Source of the DNA: Amycolatopsis camponoti
Lineage (GTDB): Bacteria > Actinomycetota > Actinomycetes > Mycobacteriales > Pseudonocardiaceae
Direction of reading: 5' to 3'
NCBI RefSeq assembly: GCF_902497555.1
Contig: NZ_CABVGP010000003.1
Location: forward strand, 930,001 to 994,000
DNA length: 64,000 bases
The first letter of the stretch is position 1; each line of letters starts with the position of its first letter. A program made the translations under genes and the position numbers. This document shows positions 8,569 through 20,291 of the stretch, one piece after another. The notes under the pieces are model-generated. The model did not search any database. It worked only from the letters and a program-made list of their open reading frames with translations, and was not told where the DNA came from.

Positions 8569-9723
8569 GTGTATCTGCGTCACCTGCAGGTCACCGACTT
8601 CCGCTCCTGGCCCCAGGCCGATCTCGCGCTGGAACCGGGGCCGACCGTGCTGGTCGGCCAGAACGGTCGCGGCAAGACCAACCTGCTCGAAGCGATCGGG
8701 TACGTCGCGACGCTGGGCTCGCACCGCGTCGCGACGGACGCGCCGCTGATCCGGCACGGCTGTGAGCGCGCGTTGGTGCGGGTCGCGGTGGTCAACGACG
8801 ACCGCGAGCTGACGGTGGAGCTCGAGATCACCGCCGGCCGCGCGAACCGCGCCCGGGTCAACCGCGGTGCGGTCGGGCGGCCGCGCGACGTGCTCGGGAT
8901 CCTGCGCACGGTCCTGTTCTCGCCGGAGGACCTGGCGCTCGTCCGGGGCGACCCGGGTGAGCGACGCCGGTTCCTCGACGAGCTCCTGGTGCTGCGCGCG
9001 CCGCGGTACGCGGGGGTCCGGGCCGACTACGAGAAGGTGCTGAAGCAGCGAAACGCCCTGCTCAAGACGGCCGGGAAGCGGCGTACGGGTCGCGAAGACC
9101 CGTACGCGCTGTCGACGCTGGAAGTCTGGGACGACCACCTCGCGGTGGCCGGCGCGGAGCTGCTGGCCGCGCGCCTGAACCTCGTCGCGGACCTCGGGCC
9201 GTACGCGGCCGCGGCGTACATGGGTGTCGCTCCGGACTCGCGTCCGGCGAAGATCTCGTACAAGTCTTCGCTGGGCGAGGCGCTGCCGGAGACGTACGGC
9301 GCACCGGATGGGGAGCGGGCGCAACCCGAAGTCCTGAAGGACGTCTTACTCAAGGCGCTCGGCGAGGCTCGCAAGGCCGAGCTCGAGCGCGGGATCAGCC
9401 TGGTCGGCCCGCACCGGGACGAGCTGGACCTGATCCTGGGCCAGGCGCCGGCCAAGGGCTACGCGAGCCACGGCGAGTCGTGGTCGTTCGCGCTCGCCCT
9501 CCGCTTGGGCAGCTACGAGCTGCTGCGCGCGGAGGCGGGTGAGCCGGTGCTGCTGCTCGACGACGTGTTCGCCGAGCTGGACCGCAAGCGCCGGGCCCAG
9601 CTGGCCGAGGTGGCCGCGAGCGCCGAACAGGTGCTGGTGACCGCCGCGGTCGACGAAGACGTGCCCGGCGAGCTGGCCGGATCCCGGTTCGTGGTGGCGG
9701 ATGGTGAGATTTCGCGTGGCTGA
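8569..9723 (+). CDS. recF: DNA replication and repair protein RecF
   Basis: A 384-residue SMC-like ATPase that helps load RecA at single-strand gaps. Walker [17 protein letters not shown] is at about residues 29-40; the signature and Walker B regions ([11 protein letters not shown]) are near the C-terminus. The start is GTG at 8569, six bases after AAGGAG. Codon 260 (9346-9348) is TTA, a leucine codon that is very rare in this genome class. The 3' end overlaps the start of dciA. Confidence 0.96.
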   Translation: MYLRHLQVTDFRSWPQADLALEPGPTVLVGQNGRGKTNLLEAIGYVATLGSHRVATDAPLIRHGCERALVRVAVVNDDRELTVELEITAGRANRARVNRGAVGRPRDVLGILRTVLFSPEDLALVRGDPGERRRFLDELLVLRAPRYAGVRADYEKVLKQRNALLKTAGKRRTGREDPYALSTLEVWDDHLAVAGAELLAARLNLVADLGPYAAAAYMGVAPDSRPAKISYKSSLGEALPETYGAPDGERAQPEVLKDVLLKALGEARKAELERGISLVGPHRDELDLILGQAPAKGYASHGESWSFALALRLGSYELLRAEAGEPVLLLDDVFAELDRKRRAQLAEVAASAEQVLVTAAVDEDVPGELAGSRFVVADGEISRG

Positions 9724-10468
9724 ACAGGGCAGAGCAGGGTCGGCAAGATCGAATCGAGCACCCCGTGTGACTGCCGACACACCAGTTACCCACCGATCTG
9801 GGGACAAACCTGTGGACAGTGTGGATAAACCCGTGCCCGGGTTATCGCCGCGCGTGACCAAAACGCCGGATCGGCCGCTTGACACCCCCCGCGCGGGGGG
9901 TAACCCACGCGGGAACCCCGCTTCGGGCACGCAGAGTGAAGACAGCGCTGCTCCGAACGGGACCACCGGTCGGGACCTCGCCCACGCCGCGCTCGAAGCG
10001 GCCAAGGCGAAGGCCAAGGAGCGAGGCACCTCGCCGGGCTATCGGCGTCGCGCGGTCGGCGGCGGGGGCCAGAACCCGCGGCGTCGCCGCTGGTCGGGGC
10101 CGGGTGCGGACCCGCGCGACCCGCAGCCGCTCGGCCGGCTCGTCTCGCGGATGGTCGCCGAGCGCGGCTGGAACGAGAGCGTCACGACCGCCCGCGTCTT
10201 CGCCCAGTGGGGCCGCCTGGTCGGCGAAGACGTCGCCGAACACGCGCAGCCGGTCGCGCTCAAGGACGGCGAGCTCACCGTCCGCGCCAGCTCCACGGCG
10301 TGGGCCACCCAGCTCCGGTTGCTGCAGGGAAAGCTGCTGGCCAAGATCGCGGCGGGGGTCGGCAACGGCGTCGTCAAGCGCATGCGGATCCAGGGCCCGA
10401 CCGCTCCGAGCTGGCGGAAAGGGCCCCGTCACGTGCCGGGTCGCGGCCCGCGTGACACGTACGGCTGA
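9716..10468 (+). CDS. dciA: helicase loader DciA (DUF721 protein)
   Basis: A 250-residue DciA/DUF721 protein, the widespread bacterial loader for the replicative helicase DnaB. The first 110 residues are disordered, rich in Pro, Arg and Thr. The DUF721 fold follows from about residue 125 ([41 protein letters not shown], given in part), with the KH-like region ending near [14 protein letters not shown] chose GTG at 9716, overlapping the recF stop; GTG at 9701 is also in frame. A tandem DnaA-box cluster lies inside its 5' coding region. Confidence 0.9.
   Translation: MAEQGRAGSARSNRAPRVTADTPVTHRSGDKPVDSVDKPVPGLSPRVTKTPDRPLDTPRAGGNPRGNPASGTQSEDSAAPNGTTGRDLAHAALEAAKAKAKERGTSPGYRRRAVGGGGQNPRRRRWSGPGADPRDPQPLGRLVSRMVAERGWNESVTTARVFAQWGRLVGEDVAEHAQPVALKDGELTVRASSTAWATQLRLLQGKLLAKIAAGVGNGVVKRMRIQGPTAPSWRKGPRHVPGRGPRDTYG
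9799..9828 (-). promoter_or_regulatory. three tandem DnaA boxes inside dciA
   Basis: TGGGGACAA (9799-9807), TGTGGACAG (9811-9819) and TGTGGATAA (9820-9828) lie head to tail on the same strand. The last is a perfect TTATCCACA consensus; the others have one mismatch. They fall in codons for the disordered N-terminus of DciA, where protein constraint is weak, so they look like a DNA signal, not a coding accident. Role not known. Confidence 0.7.
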
Positions 10469-10566
10469 CCCGGCTTGCGTGATGCTCGGTTGAATGCCCC
10501 GAGAACGCATCCAGACCTCCCGAGATACGTCAAGACTCGGCTCGAACCGATTTCGTCCGTCTGTGA

Positions 10567-12633
<2,067 letters not shown>

Positions 12634-12684
12634 GCGTTCCCCCGCTCTTTGTCCCGCTAGGACTCTCCACTCGAGAAGGACCTC

Positions 12685-15240
<2,556 letters not shown>

Positions 15241-15290
15241 AATGTGCTCTCCGACGGCGGCCCCACGGCACGGGTAAGGACTGACTCTTC

Positions 15291-15971
15291 GTGACACCAT
15301 CCGAGAATCCCGAGGCACCGGGTTCGAACGGGACTCCGGCCAGCCCGCCCTGGCAGCGGGTCGGCAAGGACGGCGACTCCGAGGCGACGGTCAAGCTGGC
15401 CACCGACGAAGCGTTGTACAAGCCCGAGGCACCGGCCGGGGAGACGCAGCCCGTCTCCCCGGAGCCGGCCTCGGTGGTGACCGGGAGCGCGGCCCCCAGG
15501 CTGTTCGGCGACACCCCGCCGAGCGGCGAGCCGTCCGCGGCCGCCGTCCCGTCGGCGTCGTCCCAGCGAGCCCGCCCGAGCGCCCTCCGGCGCCCGGGCC
15601 GCGGCCCGCGCCGGGCGTCGCTGCAGGTGAAGCGGTTCGACCCGTGGTCGGTGCTGAAGCTGTCCCTGGTCCTGGGCGTCGCGATGTTCTTCGTCTGGCT
15701 GGTGGCGGTCGGCGTCCTGTACACCGTCCTCGACGGCATGGGCGTCTGGGACAAGCTGAACGGAACGTACTCGTCCCTGGTGGGCGGCGAGGGAGCGAAC
15801 GCGTCCTCGGAACCCCTGATCAGCGCGGGCCGCGTATTCGGCATCGCCGCCATCCTCGGCGCGATCAACATCGTGCTGGTGTCGGCCCTGGCCACGGTCA
15901 GCGCGTTCATCTACAACGTGTCAGCCGACCTCGCCGGCGGCCTCGAAGTCACGCTGTCGGAACGGGAGTAA
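15291..15971 (+). CDS. DUF3566 membrane protein
   Basis: A 226-residue inner-membrane protein with a C-terminal DUF3566 domain (PF12089). The N-terminal 110 residues are Pro/Ser/Ala-rich and probably disordered. Then come FDPWSVLKLSLVLGVAMFF as the first membrane segment, the loop GVWDKLNGTYSSLVGG, and a second segment ending in FIYNVSADLAGGLEVTLSE, the conserved family ending. The mycobacterial equivalent (Rv0007) is also directly after gyrA. Function unknown. GTG start. Confidence 0.9.
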   Translation: MTPSENPEAPGSNGTPASPPWQRVGKDGDSEATVKLATDEALYKPEAPAGETQPVSPEPASVVTGSAAPRLFGDTPPSGEPSAAAVPSASSQRARPSALRRPGRGPRRASLQVKRFDPWSVLKLSLVLGVAMFFVWLVAVGVLYTVLDGMGVWDKLNGTYSSLVGGEGANASSEPLISAGRVFGIAAILGAINIVLVSALATVSAFIYNVSADLAGGLEVTLSERE

Positions 15972-15979
15972 CCCGGTTG

Positions 15980-16001
15980 CAGGGCCCCTTCGGGGGTCCT
16001 G
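15980..16001 (+). terminator. hairpin after the gyrA/DUF3566 operon
   Basis: CAGGGCCCC (15980-15988) pairs with GGGGTCCTG (15993-16001), including one G-U pair, around a TTCG tetraloop. It begins nine bases after the DUF3566 stop and 20 before the tRNA gene. No clear T-run follows, so it may terminate weakly or mark processing. Confidence 0.5.
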
Positions 16002-16020
16002 TAAAGTTCTCCTCGTTCAA

Positions 16021-16094
16021 GGGCCTATAGCTCAGGCGGTTAGAGCGCTTCGCTGATAACGAAGAGGTCCCAGGTTCAAGTCCTGGTAGGCCCA
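16021..16094 (+). tRNA. ileT: tRNA-Ile (GAT)
   Basis: A complete cloverleaf: acceptor GGGCCTA (16021-16027) with TAGGCCC (16087-16093) and discriminator A. The anticodon loop is CTGATAA with GAT at 16055-16057, and the T-arm contains GGTTCAAGTCC. CCA is not encoded. Following gyrA is its usual place in actinobacteria. Confidence 0.97.
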
Positions 16095-16097
16095 CAA

Positions 16098-16136
16098 GCA
16101 AAAGCCCGGTTCGCGAGATGCGAACCGGGCTTTTGC
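16098..16136. terminator. bidirectional terminator after tRNA-Ile
   Basis: Perfect 17-bp arms (16098-16114 and 16120-16136) around the loop GAGAT. Because the arms carry A-runs and T-runs, it can end both the rightward tRNA transcript and the leftward regulator transcript that stops at 16162. Confidence 0.88.
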
Positions 16137-16161
16137 ATGACCTGGGTAACCAACCCGGTGA

Positions 16162-17088
16162 TCACCGCACCACGTTCTCCTGGCTGGCCGCCCACGACGC
16201 CAACAGGGCCAGACCGTCCGCGGTCGCCGTGCCGGCGGGGGCGGTGTAGACGTTCAGGCGCAAGCCGGGTTCGGCGGGCAGCTCCATCGACTCGACGTCC
16301 AGGTCGAGCCGGCCCACCACCGGATGGTGCAGACGCTTGCGTCCGGATCGGTGGAGCCGAACGTCCTGGGACGCCCACCGCTGACGGAACAGTTCACTGC
16401 GTGTCGACAACTCGCCGACCAGGGCGATCAGCTCCTCGTCGTGCGAATTGCGGCCGGCTTCCATGCGTAGCTTCGCGGCCATATCGCCGGCGATCCGGTC
16501 GTAGTCGACGAAGAACGTTCTTGCCGCTTCGGGATTCAGATACACGAACCGCGCGGTGTTCGCCGGCCGTCGCGTGTCGGCCAGCACCGGTGAATACAGC
16601 GCGCGGGCGAGGTGGTTCACGGCCAGCACGTCATAACGGCCGTTGCAAATCCACGCCGGTGCTTCGGTGACGGCGTCGAGCACCTGCTGGAGCGCCGGAC
16701 GCAAAGTCACGGCGGGGCGCCGGCGGCGTGGACCGCCGGGCGCCCTCGACTGCCGCGCGAGGTGGAACAGGTGATCGCGCTCGGCCTCGTCGAGCTGCAA
16801 GGCGGAGGCCAACGCGTCGAGCACGCCGTCGGAGGCGCCGGCGAGGCTGCCGCGCTCCATGCGCACGTAGTAGTCGACCGAGACTCCTGCCAGGAGAGCC
16901 ACCTCTTCGCGACGCAGACCTTTGACCCGGCGGTTGCCGCCGTACGCGGGCAGTCCGGCCCGCTCGGGCGTGATCCGCGCGCGACGGGAGGTGAGGAATT
17001 CCTTGATCTCGGTGCGCGGATCGATCGTGGCCACCTCGTCACCGTAGGCCCTGTCCGCGGGCGAAGGGAGGTACTCCGAGTACCCCAC
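16162..17088 (-). CDS. XRE-family regulator with MmyB-type ligand domain
   Basis: About 308 residues. A helix-turn-helix (residues about 30-95: GNRRVKGLRREEVALLAGVS, then DYYVRMERG) is followed by an MmyB-like ligand-binding domain (AWICNGRYDVLAVNHLARAL, then NTARFVYLNPEA). This class commonly controls an adjacent short-chain dehydrogenase or oxidoreductase, here lying just upstream in the same operon (two-base gap after the SDR stop). GTG at 17088 is taken as the start; an internal GTG at 17034 (VATIDPRTEIKEF) fits the family N-terminus better and may be the true one. Confidence 0.85.
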   Translation of the reverse strand: MGYSEYLPSPADRAYGDEVATIDPRTEIKEFLTSRRARITPERAGLPAYGGNRRVKGLRREEVALLAGVSVDYYVRMERGSLAGASDGVLDALASALQLDEAERDHLFHLARQSRAPGGPRRRRPAVTLRPALQQVLDAVTEAPAWICNGRYDVLAVNHLARALYSPVLADTRRPANTARFVYLNPEAARTFFVDYDRIAGDMAAKLRMEAGRNSHDEELIALVGELSTRSELFRQRWASQDVRLHRSGRKRLHHPVVGRLDLDVESMELPAEPGLRLNVYTAPAGTATADGLALLASWAASQENVVR

Positions 17089-17090
17089 GC

Positions 17091-17894
17091 CTACGTGCCT
17101 GTCGCGGTCGTGGCGATGCCGCCGTCGACCGGGATGACGGTGCCCGTGAGGTAGGACGCGGCCCGGCTGGCGAGGAACACGGCGATACCCGCCATGTCGT
17201 CGTCACGGCCGAGCCGGCGCAGAGGCGCCTTCGCCGCGATCGTGTCGCCGATGGCATCGAGCGTGGACGCCATCATCTGCGACGGGAACGGTCCTGGGGC
17301 CACCGCGTTCACCGTGACGTGCTGTGGGCCCAGTTCCCTGGCCAGCACTCTGGTGAGTTGGTGCAGCCCCGCTTTGCTGCTGGCGTACGAGTAGTTGGGT
17401 GACGCTGCGACGTGGATGGCGGCGATACTGCCGATGTTGACGATCCGCGCGGGATCATCGGCGGTGCCCGCCCTGCGAAGTGCGGGGAGCAGCGCCTGCG
17501 CCAGCCAGAACGGTGACTTGAGGTTGAGGTCGAGCACGGTGTCCCAGGCCTCGTCCGGGAACGTCTCCAGCGGCTCGCGCCACATCGCTCCCGCGTTGTT
17601 GACGAGGATGTCCAGACGTTCCGACTCGGCCTCGACGAGATCAGCGAGGCGCTGACACTCGTCGTGCCGGGACAGGTCGGCGGGGATTGCCCGAACGTCG
17701 CCGAATTCGGACAGCAGCTGCTGTGCCTCCGCGCACGTGTCCGCGTTGCGCGAGCTGATGACGACGCGAGCGCCCGCCTGCAGGAGGCCGCGCGCGATCA
17801 TCATCCCGATGCCCTTGGTGCCGCCAGTGACAAGTGCGTACTTCCCGCTCAGATCGAAAAGGTCTGCGTGAGCGGTGAACTGGTTGTCCGCCAT
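17091..17894 (-). CDS. short-chain dehydrogenase/reductase
   Basis: A 267-residue classical SDR using NAD(P). The cofactor motif is TGGTKGIG, the NNAG structural motif is present, the catalytic Ser is in NIGSIAAIH and the Tyr/Lys pair in YASSKAG. A late PGPFPSQMM segment and the C-terminal TGTVIPVDGG complete the family pattern. The substrate cannot be read from sequence. It is the third gene of a four-gene leftward cassette (VOC, deazaflavin-type enzyme, SDR, regulator). The frame stays open upstream, but ATG at 17894 is the only sensible start. Confidence 0.92.
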   Translation of the reverse strand: MADNQFTAHADLFDLSGKYALVTGGTKGIGMMIARGLLQAGARVVISSRNADTCAEAQQLLSEFGDVRAIPADLSRHDECQRLADLVEAESERLDILVNNAGAMWREPLETFPDEAWDTVLDLNLKSPFWLAQALLPALRRAGTADDPARIVNIGSIAAIHVAASPNYSYASSKAGLHQLTRVLARELGPQHVTVNAVAPGPFPSQMMASTLDAIGDTIAAKAPLRRLGRDDDMAGIAVFLASRAASYLTGTVIPVDGGIATTATGT

Positions 17895-18019
17895 GGGTTT
17901 TCGTGTCTTCCTTCGAGTAGCCGGGAACCGACTGAGACACGTTGACAGGCTTCCTGGACGTCGGGGAGATCCTGCTGATACAGGTACTGCGAAGGCCACC
18001 GTTGTCTGCGCTGGCGATG

Positions 18020-18466
18020 TCAGTCCTGCGGGGTCAGCAGGACGATCGGGATCTCGCGGTCCGTCTTCTGCGCGTATTCGTCGTACAGCGGGAAGATCTT
18101 CGCCATCAGGGGCCAGAGAGTGCCGCGCTCGGCCGGGGTCGCGACCCGGGCCTGGGCCGTCAGGCGGCGGGTTCCCACCTGGACTCCGACGCTCGGGTTC
18201 GCCTGGAGGTTCTTGAACCACGCCGGATCGTCGTCGGCGCCGGCCTTCGAGGCCACGACCACCAGGTCGTCGCCGGCGGTTCCGTAGATCAGGCACGTGC
18301 GGCGCGGCAGGCCCGTCTTGCGGCCGGTCGTCGCCAGGATCAGCGTGTACACGCCGTTCGATTCGTGGCCCTCGGTGCCGCCCGAGTTCAGGTACGTCCG
18401 GGTCTGCTCGGCCACCCAGTCCCACTGCGAGTCGGTGGCGCGGTCGAGGTCGTCGGCGATAGCCAT
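18020..18466 (-). CDS. deazaflavin (F420)-dependent nitroreductase-family protein
   Basis: A 148-residue split-barrel protein of the Ddn/DUF385 family, which uses F420H2 or a related flavin to reduce diverse organic substrates. Family landmarks are TTGRKTGLPRRTCLIYG, VVVASKAGADDDPAWFKNLQANPSV and the C-terminal IPIVLLTP. Actinobacteria make F420 widely, which fits. It lies 21 bases downstream of the VOC gene and 125 upstream of the SDR, probably one transcript. Actual cofactor and substrate are not known. Confidence 0.88.
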   Translation of the reverse strand: MAIADDLDRATDSQWDWVAEQTRTYLNSGGTEGHESNGVYTLILATTGRKTGLPRRTCLIYGTAGDDLVVVASKAGADDDPAWFKNLQANPSVGVQVGTRRLTAQARVATPAERGTLWPLMAKIFPLYDEYAQKTDREIPIVLLTPQD

Positions 18467-18487
18467 GGTCGTGGTCCTTCCGGTCGT

Positions 18488-18928
18488 TCAGGCGAGCTTC
18501 TCGGCCAGGGCGACGATGATGCCTTCGGGGCCGCGGACGTAGGCGAGCTTGTACCCGTTTTCGTACTTCACCAGGTCGCCCATCAGCTCGGCGCCGCGGG
18601 CGCGCAGGCGGGAGAGCATCCCCTCGATGTCCTCCACGGCGAACATGATGCGACGGAAGCCGAACGCGTTGACCTGCGCGTTCGGCTCGGCGGCGGTGGT
18701 GGCCGCCGGCGAGTGGAACTTCATCAGCTCGAGCCGGCCGTGACCGTCCGGGGTACGCACCACGGTCAGGTCGCACCGAACGCCTTCCAGTGCGACGAGC
18801 CGGTCCACGTCCGGGCCGCCGACCTCGGCCTCGCCCTCGAGCTCCAAGCCGAGGTCGAGGAAGAACGCGACGACCGCCGCCATGTCCTCGACGACGACGC
18901 CGATGTTGTCCAGCCGCTGGATCGTCAT
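18488..18928 (-). CDS. VOC-family (glyoxalase-fold) protein
   Basis: A 146-residue metal-binding vicinal-oxygen-chelate protein. It begins MTIQRLDNIGVVVEDMAAVV with the repeat-one pattern, and the second half has RRIMFAVEDIEGMLSRLRARG and YVRGPEGIIVALAE with a terminal metal-ligand Glu. It is typical of lyases and antibiotic-resistance proteins; the reaction is not predictable. The open frame reaches 19102, but ATG at 18928 is behind GGGGAG at good spacing. First gene of the leftward cassette. Confidence 0.85.
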   Translation of the reverse strand: MTIQRLDNIGVVVEDMAAVVAFFLDLGLELEGEAEVGGPDVDRLVALEGVRCDLTVVRTPDGHGRLELMKFHSPAATTAAEPNAQVNAFGFRRIMFAVEDIEGMLSRLRARGAELMGDLVKYENGYKLAYVRGPEGIIVALAEKLA

Positions 18929-19041
18929 GATTTCTCCCCTGGTCACCCGGCCCTCGTGGCCGATCGTGCCCCGGGGACGGAGCCGGCGCCACGTTCTCGA
19001 CATGCTCAGGGACGTCTTTTCGGGAAGATCCGGATACAGGT

Positions 19042-19077
19042 CAGCCCTGCCGGGAAGAGAAGGTGCCGGCAGGGCTG
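19042..19077. repeat. 12-bp inverted repeat upstream of the VOC cassette
   Basis: CAGCCCTGCCGG (19042-19053) and its exact complement (19066-19077) are separated by 12 bases rich in G and A. It is 114 bases before the VOC start, on the leader side. It could be an operator for the MmyB-type regulator or an RNA hairpin. No T-run follows in either direction. Confidence 0.5.
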
Positions 19078-19270
19078 AGCGGTCACGGTCGATGCGCACC
19101 ACGGTCGCCTCTCGGCGAGTGGCGCTTCGCGGCTCCAGCCGGACGGAACTCCGCGAAGGCAGTTAGGTGAGGCCCGGGGGACACGGTGGGCACATCGACC
19201 AGTGGGTACAACGGAACACCCCGCCCCGGTATTTCCCGCGGCGTGTGACGTGCGTTACCCGCGCGATCAT

Positions 19271-19286
19271 GGTTCCACGTGGAACC
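19271..19286. promoter_or_regulatory. parS-like 16-bp palindrome
   Basis: GGTTCCACGTGGAACC is a perfect palindrome. Its core differs from the parS core by one symmetric change in each arm, the same T-to-C change found in the sites at 111 and 170. It is intergenic, about 19 kb from the left-edge cluster, and may be an additional ParB site. Confidence 0.55.
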
Positions 19287-19361
19287 ACCGCCCCCGACGG
19301 CGTCCGGTGCCGGTGCAGTAGCATCGCGGGGTAAGGGAAGCAAGCTGAGAAGGGGGCTTCG

Positions 19362-19529
19362 GTGAAGAAGCTGCTGGCACTCGCGGTCATCGCGGGCGGC
19401 GTCCTGTTCGTCGTGAAGCGCAACAAGGCGGCCAAGGCCGAAGCCGACCTCTGGCGTGAGGCGACCGCGCCGGTCCCCTCGAACAACGGCACCACCCCGG
19501 CCAAGCCGGCGGGTGCGTCCCACAACTGA
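19362..19529 (+). CDS. DLW-39 family small protein
   Basis: A 55-residue protein starting KKLLALAVIAGGVLFVVKRN, a single membrane segment, followed by a hydrophilic tail with the namesake ADLW motif at residues 28-31. The DLW-39 family is widespread in actinobacteria next to the gyrA/tRNA region; function unknown. The GTG start is behind AAGGGGG. It is 27 bases before tRNA-Ala. It was too short for usual gene calling. Confidence 0.88.
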   Translation: MKKLLALAVIAGGVLFVVKRNKAAKAEADLWREATAPVPSNNGTTPAKPAGASHN

Positions 19530-19556
19530 GTTTCCCGCGGGCGTCAGCCCGCACCC

Positions 19557-19629
19557 GGGGCTGTAGCTCAATTGGTAGAGCACCGCCTTTGCAAGGCGGG
19601 GGTCAGGGGTTCGATTCCCCTCAGCTCCA
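19557..19629 (+). tRNA. alaT: tRNA-Ala (TGC)
   Basis: Acceptor GGGGCTG (19557-19563) pairs with CAGCTCC (19622-19628), with one G-U pair. The anticodon stem is CCGCC/GGCGG around TTTGCAA, giving TGC at 19590-19592. The T-arm has GGTTCGATTCC. CCA is not encoded. In mycobacteria it directly follows tRNA-Ile; here a 3.4-kb stretch separates them. Confidence 0.97.
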
Positions 19630-19643
19630 CAGAAAACCCGGCG

Positions 19644-19649
19644 TAGCCT
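19644..19649 (+). promoter_or_regulatory. -10 element for leaderless lipB
   Basis: TAGCCT ends six bases before the lipB GTG, the spacing that places the transcription start on the first base of the start codon. There is no Shine-Dalgarno sequence in the 26-base gap after tRNA-Ala. Confidence 0.5.
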
Positions 19650-19655
19650 GAATTC

Positions 19656-20291
19656 GTGGGATGGCCGATCAAGCGCGTCGACCTCGGTGAGGTCGACTAT
19701 CACCAAGCCCTGGCCGATATGCGGACCTGGGTCGAGGAACGGCAGCAGAACCTCGCCGAGGACCGCCTGTTCCTGCTCAGCCATCCGCCGATCGTCACCT
19801 ACGGCGCACGCACCGACCCCGCCGACCTGCCCGTCGATCTCCCCGCCGTCCAGGTCGATCGCGGGGGGTTCGCCACCTACCACGGGCCCGGGCAGCTCGT
19901 CGGCTACCTCGTTGTCGACGTCAAGGCGCACGGGCCCGTCGACATCGTGCGGTGGCTCGAAACCGGGCTCGTCGGCGCGCTGGCGAGACTCGGCTTTCCC
20001 GCCGTCAGAAGGGAAACGCCGACGGGGCACTCGAGCCTCGCCGGCGTCTGGACACCCGACCACCGTAAGGTCGCCTCCATCGGGATGCGGATCCGCGGCG
20101 GTGTCACGAGCCACGGCTTCGCGCTCAACGTCGACCCGGACATGGCGGCCTTCCACCACTTCACCGTCTGCGGCCTCGCCGACGTCACCATGGTGTCCCT
20201 CGCCGAGCTCGCCGCCGAGCAAGGACGAGGGACACCGACTGACGCCGAAGTGCGCGACGCCGTCTTCGAAAGCCTTACCGCAGGAAACTGA
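19656..20291 (+). CDS. lipB: octanoyltransferase LipB
   Basis: A 211-residue enzyme that moves octanoyl from acyl carrier protein to lipoyl domains, the first step of lipoate synthesis. Family motifs are RGGFATYHGPGQLVGYL, the catalytic Lys region RKVASIGMRI, HGFALNV and the catalytic Cys in TVCGLADVTMV. The GTG start appears leaderless. No lipA follows, unlike many genomes, so lipA is elsewhere. The 3' end overlaps the next, convergent gene by 17 bases. Confidence 0.95.
   Translation: MGWPIKRVDLGEVDYHQALADMRTWVEERQQNLAEDRLFLLSHPPIVTYGARTDPADLPVDLPAVQVDRGGFATYHGPGQLVGYLVVDVKAHGPVDIVRWLETGLVGALARLGFPAVRRETPTGHSSLAGVWTPDHRKVASIGMRIRGGVTSHGFALNVDPDMAAFHHFTVCGLADVTMVSLAELAAEQGRGTPTDAEVRDAVFESLTAGN

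Larger units (their letters stand above)
18929..19361. other. 433-base gap between VOC and DLW-39 genes
   Basis: No credible gene here. It holds the promoter of the leftward cassette, the inverted repeat at 19042-19077, the parS-like palindrome at 19271-19286, and a -10-like TAGCAT at 19319-19324 serving the DLW-39 gene. Confidence 0.6.

Noticed and set aside
17091..18992. 633-codon frame that would fuse VOC, F420 enzyme and SDR
   Set aside because: Only its last 267 codons have SDR character; the upstream part is an off-frame reading of the other two genes.
16021..19629. Integrative element at tRNA-Ile with att repeats
   Set aside because: No integrase and no copy of the tRNA 3' end found in the interval; only a cassette insertion is supported.
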